A DNA stretch of 64,000 nt, from contig CM047805.1 of NCBI GenBank assembly GCA_026214975.1, forward strand, positions 9,200,463 through 9,264,462. Direction: 5' to 3'. Source of the stretch: Gentiana macrophylla. Lineage: Eukaryota; Streptophyta; Magnoliopsida; Gentianales; Gentianaceae. This document shows positions 41,092 to 54,424 of the stretch, one piece after another. Within the stretch, counting starts at the first letter, position 1; each line of letters opens with the position of its first letter. The translations under genes and the position numbers were made by a program. Under the pieces are notes generated by a model. It had not been told where the DNA came from and did no database searches. It was given only the letters and a program-made list of their open reading frames with translations.

Positions 41092-44000
41092 CTACAATGT
41101 GTTTCCGCCGCCATTCTCTTGAACCGGAGTGGCGGTCCCGCTCTTGGACCCACTCTTCCGATGACTGGTCGAGTGGCCAGTGATTGTCCTAGTCATAAAC
41201 CGTCCCGCTTTGCTTAGGCCACTCCCAACGGCTCCAAAGCCGGAACCGACGATGCCGACACCGGCACCGACACCTGCACCGATGCCGGTACCGACAAACG
41301 ACGCCGCACCGTCGATGGCATCCATTGTACTTCCTATAACACCTGCTTCTTTAAGTTTTTGTCTTTCTTCCAGGATCCTTTTTTCTTCTTCCAGTGCAGC
41401 TATTTGCTCTTCCTTGTCAAATTCATGAAAAAATACCTGAAATAAAAACAACAAATTAAATATAAGAAAAAAGGTTTGATGATTTTTGCATTTATATTCA
41501 CAATGTTTCATCTTTACACTTTTACCCTCATCTTTGCCATTCTTATTTTCCTCGTTTTTGTTCCAAAGTGCACGTGTCATACAATCAGCATTAAAGAAAC
41601 AACTTTAACCAATAAAAAACTTGACACTAGTTAAAAATGGACTGAAATTGTGTGCAGGTGTACATTTAAGGGGTAAAAGTGTCGAAACAAAATATTTGGG
41701 ATAGACATGCAAAAATCCGAGAAAATACATTTTCAGGTCGTTTTAACACCTTTATTTAGTAATCGTATCGGTCAGACCAGGCGCGGCGTTTTTAAGTTCC
41801 GTCGAAAAATTCAACTTAGCCCGTTGAATTTCACCTCACTTATGTTGAATTTTACCCACTGCCTTGAATTTTCAACGAAGTGAGAATTTTCCAACAGTGA
41901 GGAATTTTCAACAGAGAGGCTTAAAAAATGTCGGATCTGACTTCGACACAACACAAAATAATAATTTGTTAAAACGACCTAAAAATGTATCATCTCCAAA
42001 AATCCTCAAATAAAAGGGACCGGACCAAAAGAGCCTTTATTCGCTCATTCCGGGCACATCCGAATAAAGTAATTTTCTCTCTCTTACTTTATTCATCACG
42101 AAACCCGATAAAATTTAATAACCAAATCAGAATAAAGGGAAATTAATTCATGGGGGGTGGGGGAGATGAAGATTCTTCGTTCGAGAGTCTCTATTGTACC
42201 GAACAGAGACATTTGATTGTCTTTTTTTTGTTACATACGTGTCACTATGGTGTAACGCAATAGAGACTCTGCATACAACGGGACAGGAATCGACGCATAC
42301 TTTACGAAGGATCTTGTAGAACAGAAGAAGAACAAATGCATACCTTGATAGAGATAGTTCCTCTGTCCTTCTTGTCTTTGACTTTAAGCATGTCAAGGGA
42401 TGGCATTAGTCTCAATTCCACATCTTTTGGAGTTTCAGTTTCTAACTCGATTAGACGTAATTTACGCAACACCCAATCTTTCGTCTTTCCCAACATCTTC
42501 ATCAAAAACCTGTCAAAATAACAATACTGAACTCACTATGCGAAAACACACACACACACACAGAGAGAGAAAGACAGAGGTGTAGGGAGGTGGGGGTGGG
42601 GGCCTGGGGGGCAAAAATGCATAATACAAAAGACATAATATAAAGGTAGATATTTAAGAGCAAATAAATCACAAAATAACCAAGAACTGCATGAAATCGT
42701 GCCTCTTAGTCAAGAAAATAGACGATAAAAGGCTATGATATGTGGATACAGGTAAGCGGATGTAGGATACGTGTGTTCAGGATTTTTGTTAAATATGGGA
42801 TACGGATTCGGAGGGCATATGTATATAAATACTAAACATATAGGACCAAACTGTACATAACAAAACTATAACAACCAGATAATAAATATTTAAACACGTA
42901 AAAGAAAACGATTTCTGGTTGTTTTCTTCATCTTTGGTAGTTTCTCATCAATTTGAAATTTTTTTCATTCATTGTGTAGTTGTTTCTACTCAATCTTGAG
43001 CATGGTTCTTCATTTCACATATCCGAGTTATGAATATGCATATATAAATCTTGTATCCAACTTCCGAAAATTGCAAATTTGTCCCAAGAGTGTGTCTCAA
43101 GTATCTTGTGTATATATGTGTCGGACACGGAATACGCTACCAGAGTAACAGTCATAAGTATCCAATGCATTGTAGATAAAAAGGTGTTGAGTAAGATAGT
43201 GAAACACAAAGTTTTCTAAATGAAGAACAATGGCAAAAACACAAGACATAAAATATAATTGAATAAAGTAGACAGCAAACCTCAATAATCAGGGATTGTG
43301 TTTCCTTGTCTTCGACGATCAGGTCAAAGGTTTCATTCCAAATGGGATTCAGATTGTTATCAATAGTCTTCGTTTTTACCTTGAACAACGGTCGGATGTA
43401 CACAACGACATATGGATCAGATTTACCAATTAATTCCATGTTTTTCAAGTCATTTGCCCTTTCTACTGTCACTGTGAGTTTCCCCTGTGGCTTGAGCTCC
43501 AAATCACTATAAAAAAAAAGACAATATTTATATAATAAACACATTGAAAATGAAGGATACAAACAGCAGAAGCAAATAATAAGATTTGAAATCAAGATAA
43601 ACAATATCAACTCACGGCCTAAACAATGCTAGGGGCATACCCTTTTGGTCACACCAAAGATGTAACTGTTTTTTTGGAGAAGTTGATCAATCACCCTACC
43701 TCATAACCAATCAGTTAAATGAATATCATCAATAGCTTTAGATGATAGGTGTCTTTGGTGTGGTTGAAAAGACGTGAATTTGGCCTTTTTGGTTAGAGTC
43801 TAGCTATACACTACATTCGTCTCTAAATAATAATCCTTTTAGCCAAAATAATTTGTCCCTAAAGATTAGTCACTTAAGAAAATCAAGAAAGCATACTATC
43901 CTTACCCTATTATCAATCCAACAGCTTTTTAAACTTTAAAATCATTGCATTAATGGTAGTCGAAGGGTAGTTTAGACTTTATGATCTAAAATTTGACATT

Positions 44001-47000
44001 TCTCTACATCTCAACCTGTGTGAAAACACCTCAAAAACGACTATTATTTAAGGACAGAAGGTGTTCATTAGGCATAGCTCAACATGCAGTTTCAGCCTCA
44101 CCTAAAGGACTGAAGTTTCCGTGACTTAAAACATTTCTTTCTTTCACAGAAAACTCTAGCTGACTAGCTTTGAATACATTAAAATATATCTCTCATCTTA
44201 TCGTGGAAAAGCACAAAGCTTTTCAAATTCTACAATTTTGATATTCCATGGGACCACTTGCACGATTGTGGCCCAAGGGCGATTTAACCAACTTTCTCTT
44301 ATTAGACAATAATTAAAGAAGCAAAATAAGACAAAGCCAACTTACCTAGTATCCACAGGTGTCCCACCAATTGGAACAACAATCCTGTGAGGCCACTGAA
44401 GCGTATCTGTGACAATTGTATTCACAGTATCCTACCAGACGAGTAATTCAATCAGTCAAAGCGAAACTAACATAGACTTGAAACTGACCAATAAAAAAGC
44501 TTACATCTATCATATCTGAAATCCCAGGAATAGCAGTTAAGCTTCCACCGACAGCTTTTAATATATAATCAATCACTGGCTTAGGCTGATAAACCAGAGA
44601 AAGTTGAAAAACCGTAAGTACCAAAAAGAACTTGAATATTCAAGCAAATTACGAGCCAACTTGCATTGGATTTCATATAACAATACCTCATCAAGTAGAG
44701 CAACAACAACAGCAGAGATGCAAGGGATTTCCTCGCAGAGTTGGAAAATGACGCGGATAACAGTGAAAACTTGAAGATTCTTCAACTGTATACAGTAGAG
44801 ATATGGAATAAATTTATCAAAACTTAAAGTAGGGATTAAAAAATGAAAGCATGATTATCAGAATTAAATGATTACATACTGATTTACCAACCTGAATGGG
44901 TATCGATGCAACAAGAGCATCGACACCTAAAATTATGTTTGGATCACCACCCCATCTGAGATCAATGTCCATGGTGATCTGGCCTTTCTTAAGGCTCTGA
45001 ACTCGGATACCTGTATAGTTCATTATGGACAGGATAAGTTAAACTGAAGTGAACACTTTCATTCGTTAAATACAGATACAAAAAGGTGAGTATGTTACAC
45101 AAGTGAATACACGAGGAACATTTGAACTAACTTATAGACGAAAACTGTTTTATTTTTTCTTTCCGTTTAGAGATACTTCCCTGATTTATCATAAGTTCAA
45201 TTAGTCAAGAATATGAAAATTGAATTCAGTCTTAAGTGCTTGCCCTCAACTTTAGCTTTTGAGGTGTCATTCTAATGCAGACAGATTTCAAAGACATGAA
45301 ACTTCCATCTTTTCTAAGTGAAAAAGAAAAAAACGCTATTGTAATTTGGACATTAAAGAATAATATCTGCTGCAGGAGTTTATGTCATAAAAACGAATGA
45401 ATAAGGACTTGTTACCCTCAATTTTAGGTGCCACGGTCCCGAGAGAAAGTTTGTTAAACTTCAGTGACGAAATTCCCGGAGGACGATATGCTTCCAGTAA
45501 AGGTTCAACGGATTCCTTTATAACAGCCTCTGCTGCCTGGTAAGGCAATGCATGCAACATCAGCTTAACAATTAGCAACAAACAATACAAATAAAAGTTT
45601 TATCTTACACTGTGATTTTCAGACCAAGAAAGCCATTAAAAATAGCCAGGACTAATGTATAAGTACTAAGTAGAACAATTGTAGGCTTGACATTCGACAA
45701 AATTTATGAAAAGTCAGTCTGTTAGAGTTTTGCTGCTCGTGGAAATCTAAAGGGTAATAAAAGAAGCCTGGCATGCAAGCTAGATGATCCGGGAAAAGAT
45801 GTGACCAATATGGATTGATTAATTAAGTCGTGTAAACTTATCTCCTATTTGTAGGTTGATGCCACAACTCATAAATCAAGTACCTAAAAATGCAAGAATG
45901 GTTCATAGAAGTGGCATCTCTGATGAAAAATTAAATGCTTCGAAAATGATGACTATGTACTTATTCCAAAAACTAATGTTATGGAGATTGCTTTTATTAC
46001 TACCTAGAGAGAGAGGTGAAAAATCAAGTGCAAAGGGTAACACTAAATAAAAAATTTTAAAAAAAAAGGCCTTTGTACTCTACGACTCATCATGAACACT
46101 GGAAAAACTTACATCTGCCACAAATGGCCACAGTTTTGCCAGTTGTTTGTTCAACCATTTCACCTGCAAGCATGGATTAAAAAAGTAAAAAGTTTTTTTG
46201 TGTGCAATGTTTGCATAGTTGTATGACTTAAACTGCTTACACTGTTATCCCAAGTTAGTGAAAATATTGCATTCAATAATTGGGTTCAAATAAAGGGGAA
46301 AGAAACACTCAAGAAGTCATACCTGCTCAAATACAGGGAAAGATATCCAATCCGGAAAATTTTCACCGCATATTTTCTTTAGGTCGTCTCTGGTCAGGGA
46401 TCCAAGTAGCTTTATGTCAACAGCCTGCCAGACAAAGCCAAACCCATGAAGGGCCTTTGATCTTTGGGCAATTCTCAAATTGAAAAGTTATACAGACGGT
46501 TGAAATTGAAATTACAGAAACTTGAGTTAAACAAGGAACACTAGCACCATATTGCTTATGACATCACAATGCTTTTAAACAACTGCACGATATTGAGCAG
46601 GAATGCGTGAAACTACCGTGGGTCCAAAATGAACCATGATGGTTGCCAAATACTACTTCCGTCTCGTAATACAGGTCTTTTTGACTCTTCATGTTGTACC
46701 GTAAAATAAGTCTTTTTAGGATACCAACAGATCTGTTATTACATTTTTCTGTTCATCTTACCCTCAAAATATTATCATCCAACCCCTTTTCATTACTTTA
46801 CAACTATTGCATAAATGGTCGTCAAAGGGAAAATTAGACTTTCACGTTTAAAAGTTATGACATCTATCCATTATCTTAAGTTGTGTGAAAGACCCTGAAA
46901 AGACTTAAATTAGGGAACAGAGGAAGTAATTTTCAATATCAAATCCTCCTACTCACATCATAAAGTAAAACAACTAATTTGAGTTGTTTGAATCTGATGA

Positions 47001-48223
47001 TTTATTAATCCACCCCAAGGAAGGATGATCAGCCACTATGTTTTAGGGGATGAAGAAGAGTCAAACCACATGCAATTACAGTTTTGACCATTCATAAACA
47101 AACTAGTCTCTCAGCGCTTCAAGAGTGAAGAAAAACAATACGAAGGTTGGTAACACTATATTTCTCGTTGAAGAGGAAGACAGCCTAATGGTACACTTCG
47201 GTAGTAAAACAAACCTATTCCAGCAAAATTTTCAGCTCCCATCATATTTGTTTTCCAATCACAGCAAGGGGAACATAAAACCCGAAGGATGACTTAGAAA
47301 CATAAAAATTCAACTGTAACATAGCAGGTTTGTTCCATTCATTGGTAGCAGACAAAATGTTAAAAAGAGCCCAGTGGATCAAGAAATACCGACAAAGTGT
47401 CTATTAAAATGACTCAGAGTAAAAACATCAACCGAACTGACTGGCCTGGCCTCGACGTCATGATCGCAATATAGACTATGCAAGATTTGCATGACCACCC
47501 ATCTTTAGATACTAAAACACTGACTCTGGCAGAGCACAACACAATGTTATAAGCTAATATATCAGCAAAACCTCAGTCCTCAAAAAGGCTTTTCCGAGCA
47601 ACCACAACCAAAGCAAAACGCATAAATGTAATGATCACTTGGTACCAACTCCAAACCTAAATCAGGTAACTAACAATATTCAGACCGAACGAAATCAATA
47701 TACGGCACGAGAATTAACTACCTTATGCCTAATATCACATCAACCACTGTAGGAAACATCCCCAAATGACTATTCCATTCCTAATAGTCAAAATTTCCCC
47801 CACATTACTAGGACTCAGGATCCCCTGCTGTATCAAGGGAATTGAGGGGCATAAAGGACAATTCAAGCTGAATTTGTGAATAAAAAAAAACCAAAATAAA
47901 ACACCTAACACTACAAAACACTTACTAGCCCATGATTTCAAATCATGAACATGAACTAAGCTCCTCCCAGAAACACCATACCATGAGGGTTACAAGCATA
48001 ACTAACAAAAATCCCATAATATAATTTTGAAGCAAAACAGAAACATCTCCAAATTCAACAAAATACACCCAAAAAAAAAAAAAAAAATTTGCATGGAATA
48101 TAACGAAAATAAAATTACCTTAGCAATACGTTTAGTGCTTCGGTAATCCATCATCCGTCGCCAAACCGCCATTAACCCTATCCCAAACACCATCCCCATC
48201 ACAATCCCCGAAATCAACCCCAT
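41092..48223 (-). CDS. CLB1: CLB1/NTMC2T4-like SMP-C2 membrane protein
   Basis: Eleven coding exons with GT/AG borders: 48223-48119, 46424-46323, 46163-46113, 45536-45416, 45010-44892, 44785-44687, 44585-44505, 44431-44346, 43506-43281, 42509-42344, 41436-41092. They total about 499 residues, close to the family's ~510. Residues 1-22 form a membrane anchor (MGLISGIVMGMVFGIGLMAV). Residues ~65-260 form a lipid-binding SMP domain (SVEPLLEAYRPPGISSLKF, WGGDPNIILGVDAL). A C2 domain follows (LIGKSDPYVVVYIRP; NNLNPIWNETFDLI; VFDEDVGKDERLG with acidic Ca-site residues). A short coiled coil (EEQIAALEEEKRILEERQKL) and a Gly/Ala-rich tail with GFGAVGSGLSKAGRFMTRTI close it. Known relatives are Ca-dependent lipid-binding proteins at ER-linked membranes. 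One extra base near 42461-42466 breaks the frame (exon is 166 nt, 165 expected). The start at 48223 is the first ATG and gives the family N-terminus. Confidence 0.93.
41475..41720. repeat. Inverted-repeat MITE family copy 4, in CLB1 intron
   Basis: Shares 'cacttttaccctcat', 'aaccaataaaaaacttgac' (reverse of the 'ttggttgg' block) and 'ggggtaaaagtgtc' with the copies in the SPIRRIG introns at 13364, 16868 and 17178. Confidence 0.5.
43811..44063. mobile_element. Stowaway-like MITE in CLB1 intron
   Basis: The left arm CATTCGTCTCTAAATAATAA pairs with the right arm ctattatttaaggacagaagg. A clean TA duplication is not visible, so the borders are approximate. Confidence 0.55.
46656..46926. mobile_element. 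Stowaway-like MITE in CLB1 intron 1
   Basis: The left end CTTCCGTCTCGTAATAC pairs with the right end taaattagggaacagaggaag. It is flanked by TA on both sides (46654-46655, 46927-46928). Confidence 0.7.
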
Positions 48224-50412
48224 TGCAATAATCGCCCTTCAAAACAGAAAGAACAAAAAAAAACACTAAAATTCCATTCCAAATAAATTAATTCTCCAAA
48301 AAATCGAGCGAATTCAACGAAAAAAAGAAAGAAAGAGATGATCATAAGTACAAGTGAATTCAAAATCACAGCAAAGATGATCAAAAAACAAGCGATCCGT
48401 CGTCCATTAGTCCAAAACACTGAATCGCTACTGGACGATCAGCTAATACCAAAATTATGCAAGCTCAAACTGCCTTCGAATTCATCTGAATTGTGTGCAT
48501 GATCTTTCTAATTAATAACGAGTAGGATTCAGGTGGAATCAGTGCGCTGCATAGTTATGTCGTTTGGCCTTTTATCCCACGAGACTTGTATTTTTTTATT
48601 TTTTTTTAATTGCATAGTAAGAAAATCCGTTATCCGCTTTTGTTGTATTTTTAACGAACTTTTATTTTATTTGATTTTATCAATTGAGAATAGGGCCGTA
48701 CGTCCACTAAAAAAAAAGAAAAAAAAGAAGGGACCGTAAGTGAATTGAACTACACGTATTCAACTCGTAAAAGAGATTGAATCGATTTTGTTGTTTTTGA
48801 GTTTTAGTTAAATCAAATTTATTTGAATAGTTTAATCGAAACTCATCTAGAGTTTCATAATATAGTAATCGAGCTATAATAAATAATTATTTAATTAATT
48901 ATGATAATAAATTTTATTGGATAATATTATATAAATAACTAATTAATTATTAGTCAAGTTGAGTATTAGACGAGTCATTTCGATTTTGTCATATTATATA
49001 AAATTTAAATGAATTATAAGAAAATAATTGAGTTACGAGTCTAGTTGAGTTACATGGAGCATTTAATGAATCGAGTTCGATCTGGTCTTTTATTACTCGA
49101 TCAAGCTCGAACCGAGTTTCAAGCCCGAGTTATTTTAGTCGAGCTCGTGCTTAAGTCGGAAGAGTATCAATTCGACTCGGTCCGGCTCGATCACACCATT
49201 TTAAGACTAACACATGTAATAAGGATAAAGTAGTATTTGGTGGGACGTTAGCCGTCAATCATTTGTAACCAACGATCAGTCAATTATTTTTTAATAAAAC
49301 GATCGACTTTTATTTCAAACTAAAACGTGAAACAAATGGTCCACAACATAGTACATCATCAAGTTCCCTTTAAAGGCCAGGCATATTTACCACTCTCTAG
49401 AAGCATCAATAGGAGGGCGGATAGTCCGTGAATCATGAAGGGCTTTATTTCTCCAATGCCAAATGTGGTAAGATATATATATATTTTTTTTTCTTAAAAC
49501 TTCCTGTCCTAACCCATTATTCAGATTAATTCGAGTTAATTTCGGGTCGTGCATCTGAGAACTCACTTCTTGATCGAGGGTAAAGTCATTTTTTCAACAT
49601 GACGTCGTAGGGGTAAGAAATGTTTTTATTAACATACGACCAAACCGATGTCTTTTCCAAATTTACACTCATCCAAGCATGAGCATTTGACGTACAGAAA
49701 ATTCATTTAATGAAGTGAATATTCTCTTTTTATTTTATCCTCTCAATATATCGCGTCCATTTTATTGGATGAAACTCAATACAATCCAAATAATAAATCA
49801 ACTAAAAAACAATCAATCAGAATGAATCCAAACAAAAACCAAAATGCTACGAATACGATAATTAGGGATTCAATATACCCTTTCATATAACTGTCAAAAA
49901 GCATAAAAACAAAAAAAAAAAAAAAAAAAAAACACGATAGAAGTAAGTGTAGTGCTACAACTATTGTAATATATCGACATATAAAATGTTGTAATATGAT
50001 ATTACAGTAAAACTTTTCATGATATGATACTTTTTTATAGGAAAGTGTGTCACTGTCATATTATAGAGTCCAAGTGTCACTATCATACCATGATACTTGT
50101 TGTGTTATATATTACATAACTAAATAAATGATGAATCTTCATGCATGTTCTTTTTATAGAAAAAATAACATAATCTTCGGGACCATTTATTTTCACCCCC
50201 AACGATTCTACCGGTATACCGCATTAAATCGAGAATCGAGTTTGAAAATATCGATTCAAATGTGTGATATCTTGATAGAGGTAGAATCATTTGGGATGAA
50301 AATAAAATCGCCTTAATTAATCTTCAATGATTTGCCCGACTAAACCCCTCCCCACCAATCCACCTCCACCCCACCCCAAACTCGAAAAAAGATGACAATT
50401 TCTTCTATTCCT
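48224..50412. other. CLB1 upstream region and intergenic DNA
   Basis: Likely CLB1 5' UTR/promoter lies in the first few hundred bases. A GAGTCGAG-rich repeat covers 48755-49205. The rest is AT-rich, with a 22-base A run near 49911. No coding region recognised. Confidence 0.55.
48755..49205. repeat. GAGTCGAG-rich dispersed repeat copy
   Basis: Contains 'gagttacgagtctagttgag', 'gatcaagctcgaaccgag' and 'ggtccggctcgatcacacc', like the other copies of this family. It lies between CLB1 and the phytocyanin gene. Confidence 0.6.
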
Positions 50413-51733
50413 TCAAAAGCTCAAAAGAGCCATCATCAGACCCACACAGAGCAAACCACCACCACCACCACCACCACCACCACCACCACCACTACTAGGT
50501 GGACTTGTTACAATGGTCACCGGAACATCGTTTTGTTGTCCTTCCTCCACCGTGGACGGTGGCTCGACAAAAGGCGGTGGAGGAGGATGATTAAGGCTCG
50601 GCGGAAGCCCTAGGCCGTGGTCAACAACAATCTTGAAAGCCATACCATTCTGACACTGTATACCATCATTGGTTCCCGAGAAGTAGTATTGAGGGCCTAC
50701 ATTTGTCAATGCCACGCTCATAACCATTCCCACCCCGAAATCGCTGTTTCCGCTCATGTATTCGGATATATCGGTATCCGACGCGTTGTCGACGCTGCAA
50801 CTCTGGTATGTGGTTAGATTGTATGTTTGGATTACTGATGAACTTGAATCTGTGTTGAATACTGCAAAAAAATGTTCAAGATTTGGATTAGCATATTTAG
50901 GAAAATAGCATAACAAAAACTAGTAGTTTCTAGCAATCGGGGTCCCCTCGGAGACATCTGATAAAACTGAAACGATACACAGAGAAGATTAGCAACCCAG
51001 TTTGCAAAGGACAAGATCAATAGCTTTCGATATACGACGATGTACGTATATTTTTGTCTAGTAACATGTAGGGGTGTAAAAAAGCGAAATGAAAATAGTT
51101 CACGATGAACTCGATCTTCTGTTCATGAAATGCTTGCTCGATCACATGTGATTTAATCAATCAATCTCGACTGTATACTTTTGTCACATAACACGTAGGG
51201 GTGTAAACGAGTCGAGTCTCTCACAAATAGCTCGATGCTCGGTTAATGAAATGCTTGCTCACATATGTTTTAATCAATCAAATCTCGAGTTGAACTCGAG
51301 CAGTTCATCAATGTTTTGAGTAAAAAACATAAACAACAGAGCTTCTAGCAACTAAAGCAACTCTAATGGTCGATGGAGCAAATTAACTACTACTACAACC
51401 AGGGGCACATAAAATACGATAACAAAAAAAAAAAAAAAAAAAAAAGTCAAAATTTAAACAAAAATTTGAATTAAACTTACTCAAATAATCACCAAGGTTG
51501 AATGTCTGATTAGCAGCCCAAGCAGTGTAATCGGAAGAACTCTTATTGGTAGCGGAATTGAAAAACCAGCCAGCTGCACCACCAACTGTATGGTTAATAT
51601 ACGCCGCTGCAGAAGCCGCCGGAGAGTCAGCTGCAGAAGCCGCCGGCGAGTCAGCCGCAGGAGTATCAGCAGCTGCAGCTAAATTAATCATAACAACAGC
51701 TGCAGCCACCGCAAACATGTAGAATGCGACCAT
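50413..51733 (-). CDS. Early-nodulin-like phytocyanin (ENODL), two exons
   Basis: Exons 51733-51481 and 50861-50413 join in phase (TTG A|TA TTC) to give 233 residues. Residues 1-22 form a signal peptide (MVAFYMFAVAAAVVMINLAA), followed by an Ala/Pro-rich repeat (AADSPAAS twice). The plastocyanin-like domain runs from HTVGGAAGWFF through YTAWAANQTFNLGDYLIF, TYQSCSVDN, GPQYYFSGTNDGIQCQNGM to AFKIVVD. The two disulfide Cys (TYQSC, GIQC) are present. The usual copper ligands are not: there is no His after the NLGDYLIFN strand, and Ser stands where YF-x-C has Cys. The domain is therefore probably copper-free, as in early-nodulin-like proteins. A Pro-rich linker, a poly-Gly run and a hydrophobic tail (LLCVGLMMALLSF) suggest GPI anchoring at the plasma membrane. 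Relatives act in cell-wall and reproductive processes; the specific role is unknown. Confidence 0.9.
50448..50492. repeat. (CCA)n trinucleotide repeat within ENODL exon
   Basis: About 14 ACC/CCA units encode, on the minus strand, the poly-Gly run in front of the hydrophobic C-terminus. Length variation would change the protein without shifting the frame. Confidence 0.9.
51060..51310. repeat. GAGTCGAG-rich repeat, two fragments in ENODL intron
   Basis: Two stretches start gtaggggtgtaaa (51071 and 51196) and continue into 'acgatgaactcgatct' and 'acgagtcgagtctctc'. The shared start marks one end of this dispersed family. Confidence 0.6.
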
Positions 51734-52202
51734 CCTCTTACCAGTAGAAATGGTTGTTTAGGTGGAAAGATTGAATGACTTGATTATGTATAAGCTTGTG
51801 AGATCTGAGATTTGTTTGAAGCATTTTCTTTTTTTTTTTTTTTTTGGGGTGGGGTGTGGGGAGGAGATTTTGTATTCATGTAGTAGTTTGATTTGAAAAT
51901 TTTTGTAATGGGCACGCACATTCCACCGAGTCACCGACTACAAAGTCAATGGTTTTGTAGGTCCCACCTTTCTCGGAGCAACGTCGAGAACTTGCAAGAT
52001 GACAGTTCATCGTGAAAACCATGTTAGTTCAGTACCTGCATTATTATAAAATAGAGTATCAGTTGCACCATGATGTGGAGGTCAGGCCAATCTTTAACAA
52101 AGTGTCATCCCTAAATTGATTAAATATTGAATAAAAACAGATAAAATATAATATTAAAGGTCAGGAGCTCCACTTTAAGCCTAAGGACAGAACAACACTT
52201 TA
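51734..52202. other. ENODL upstream region, no gene seen
   Basis: Contains a T/G-rich tract (51828-51862) and AT-rich DNA; presumably the ENODL promoter. No convincing TATA box could be assigned. Confidence 0.5.
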
Positions 52203-54185
52203 AGCTATTTTGGATTACCTTTTAGTGGATCTTCATTGAACTCTTTTCATTTGATGTTGTATGGACTCAGCATTTAAATTCCTATTCTACCCCTAGTCAT
52301 TTTCTTTTATGCAATTACACTATAATGTTGATTTTTCAAAGGATACAAATTAATTAAATTTAAGTTTTATACGTGTCAGACGTTTAATTCCGAAAAATGA
52401 CCCAGTGTTCAAGAACGAGACGTCACAGCTGATTTACTATAATTACTCATGGGTAATGTTACTTGTACAATGTGTGACACAACATGATTTTACACCATTA
52501 ATTATCATGGACCTACATCATGATCAATACATCCTACGTAATAATTAATTAATGATGTAAAATCGGACTGGGTCAATTGTTGTGACTGAATGACATTGCG
52601 CTTTTTTTACATCATTAATCGTGGTGGATTCATATTAATCAATACACCATACACTAAGCGTGTAAATAATCCGCTCTGAATCAAAATTCTATTTATTGAG
52701 TCAAGCAATCCCTTAAAACAATGATGCTCGAACTCTCGATTTGAGTTTGTTTGAACATGAAAATAATTACTTGAGATTGGTTTGGTTAAGTTCTAATTAT
52801 GCTTGAGTTCAGCTCGATTATGCTTGACAAAAATTTAAGCACTTACAAGCTAGCTTGAGTTTGAGCAACTCAAGATAAATGTTAACCTTAATTGTGTTCG
52901 AGTTCAACTCGTTAAAAAATATAAAAGAATATATGTTTTTGAAATAGTGTAATGATGCTTATAAAAAAACTCGTGAGCATCTCGAGTCAAGGGTTCGATT
53001 TGACTCGTTAATTTTGATGAACAGATTGATTTCACCAAATCATATACGAAATGGCGAGTATTTTATGAACCAAACGTCGAAATCGCTCAGTGACGCGCTT
53101 CGGCTCGCTTACATCCTTACCACACACCATGATCGATAATGTAAATGTATGTTGTGTCATTTTATTATAACAATGCACTATGGAACTGATACTACTTAAT
53201 CAACATTAGTCACAATTTGACTAAGACTACCTTTATAAAAAAAAATATTGCACGGCATATCCGTTGGAAACATTTGTTGTTATCGAATCAATAAAAAAGG
53301 TTATTATTATTATTTATTTTTTTGAGTGAAAAAAAAGGTTATTATTAGGATTTTGTTTTCACGAGACTGAATACTCTCACTCACTAGTAACGTGGTAGAA
53401 TTTATCGTTGTTAGAACATTTGCACCAAACATTTTGAATATACTCCCGCCTTCTCAAATATTAGTTATTTCATGTGTTTTACAAAGATTAAAAAAATGGT
53501 TGAATGCCATCATTTTTAAAGTGAAATATCCTTTGATTGTCATTAATAAAATGACTAAGAGTGTAAAAATAGTTGGGTTGTTAATAAATTAGGAATAAGA
53601 TAGAAAAAAATAATAATAAATGTTTCATTGATAATGTAAAATGACTTATATTATATGAAACAAAAAAAACTTAGGGTCCGTTTGTTAAAACTGAAGATGA
53701 TGCATAATTAAACACCAAATTTGGGAGGGAGGAAGTATTATTTTACATAATTAAACACCAAATTTATTTAAGATGACGCATCAAAATTCCGATTATAATT
53801 CATTATTAAAAATATAGAATCTTATGCACTTGTCAATTTTATATATATATATAAATTTGAAAAGTTTGAATATCTAACATACATATTTATGAGCATTTAC
53901 AACATCTACTACAGATACTCTTAGTCATAGGTAATCACAAACACGTAAAAAAAAAAAAAAAAAAAAATGTCATATGTGATGATTTATCAGATGGATGTGA
54001 ATATTCTCGTTGGGCACATACTGTGGTACAAACCGTTGTTAGAATTTAGTTGGTAGTCACTTAGTTGGATTGGTTTTGAAGTTTTTTTCAGTTTGCGATA
54101 GGCTTTAAAGTTATATTTGTGTTATGAATAGAATTAAATAATTTAAAATCACTGATAAATCATTTGTTAACAGTGTCCACTCATT
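52203..54185. repeat. ~2-kb direct duplication, copy 1
   Basis: Starts agctattttggattacctt and ends aatcatttgttaacagtgtccactcat. It matches 57576-59749 nearly throughout with scattered substitutions and small indels. It contains a GAGTCGAG-type repeat (52660-53115) and AT-rich non-coding DNA. Confidence 0.9.
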
Positions 54186-54424
54186 TTTTCCTTCATGTTG
54201 GCAAAATTTAGAAAGAGAAAGAGAAAGTAGTTTCATCTTTTTCTAACTATCCAACCGGTGGATTAGCATATCAACCGCACCGAAAGGATTCCTAATAATA
54301 GAGCTTCGTTTTGTAATAAGTTTTGTTTCGATCAAGTAAGAATTTCCGCAACCCATTTTCTGGATATGGGCTTTTCTTTAATCTATCTTGAGATCTAGTT
54401 GCTTAGAAGGTCTTAATAGCCTTA

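Noticed and set aside
41092..48223. SYT1-type synaptotagmin with two C2 domains
   Set aside because: Only one C2 domain is encoded and the N-terminus, SMP segment and Gly-rich tail follow the CLB1/NTMC2T4 pattern.
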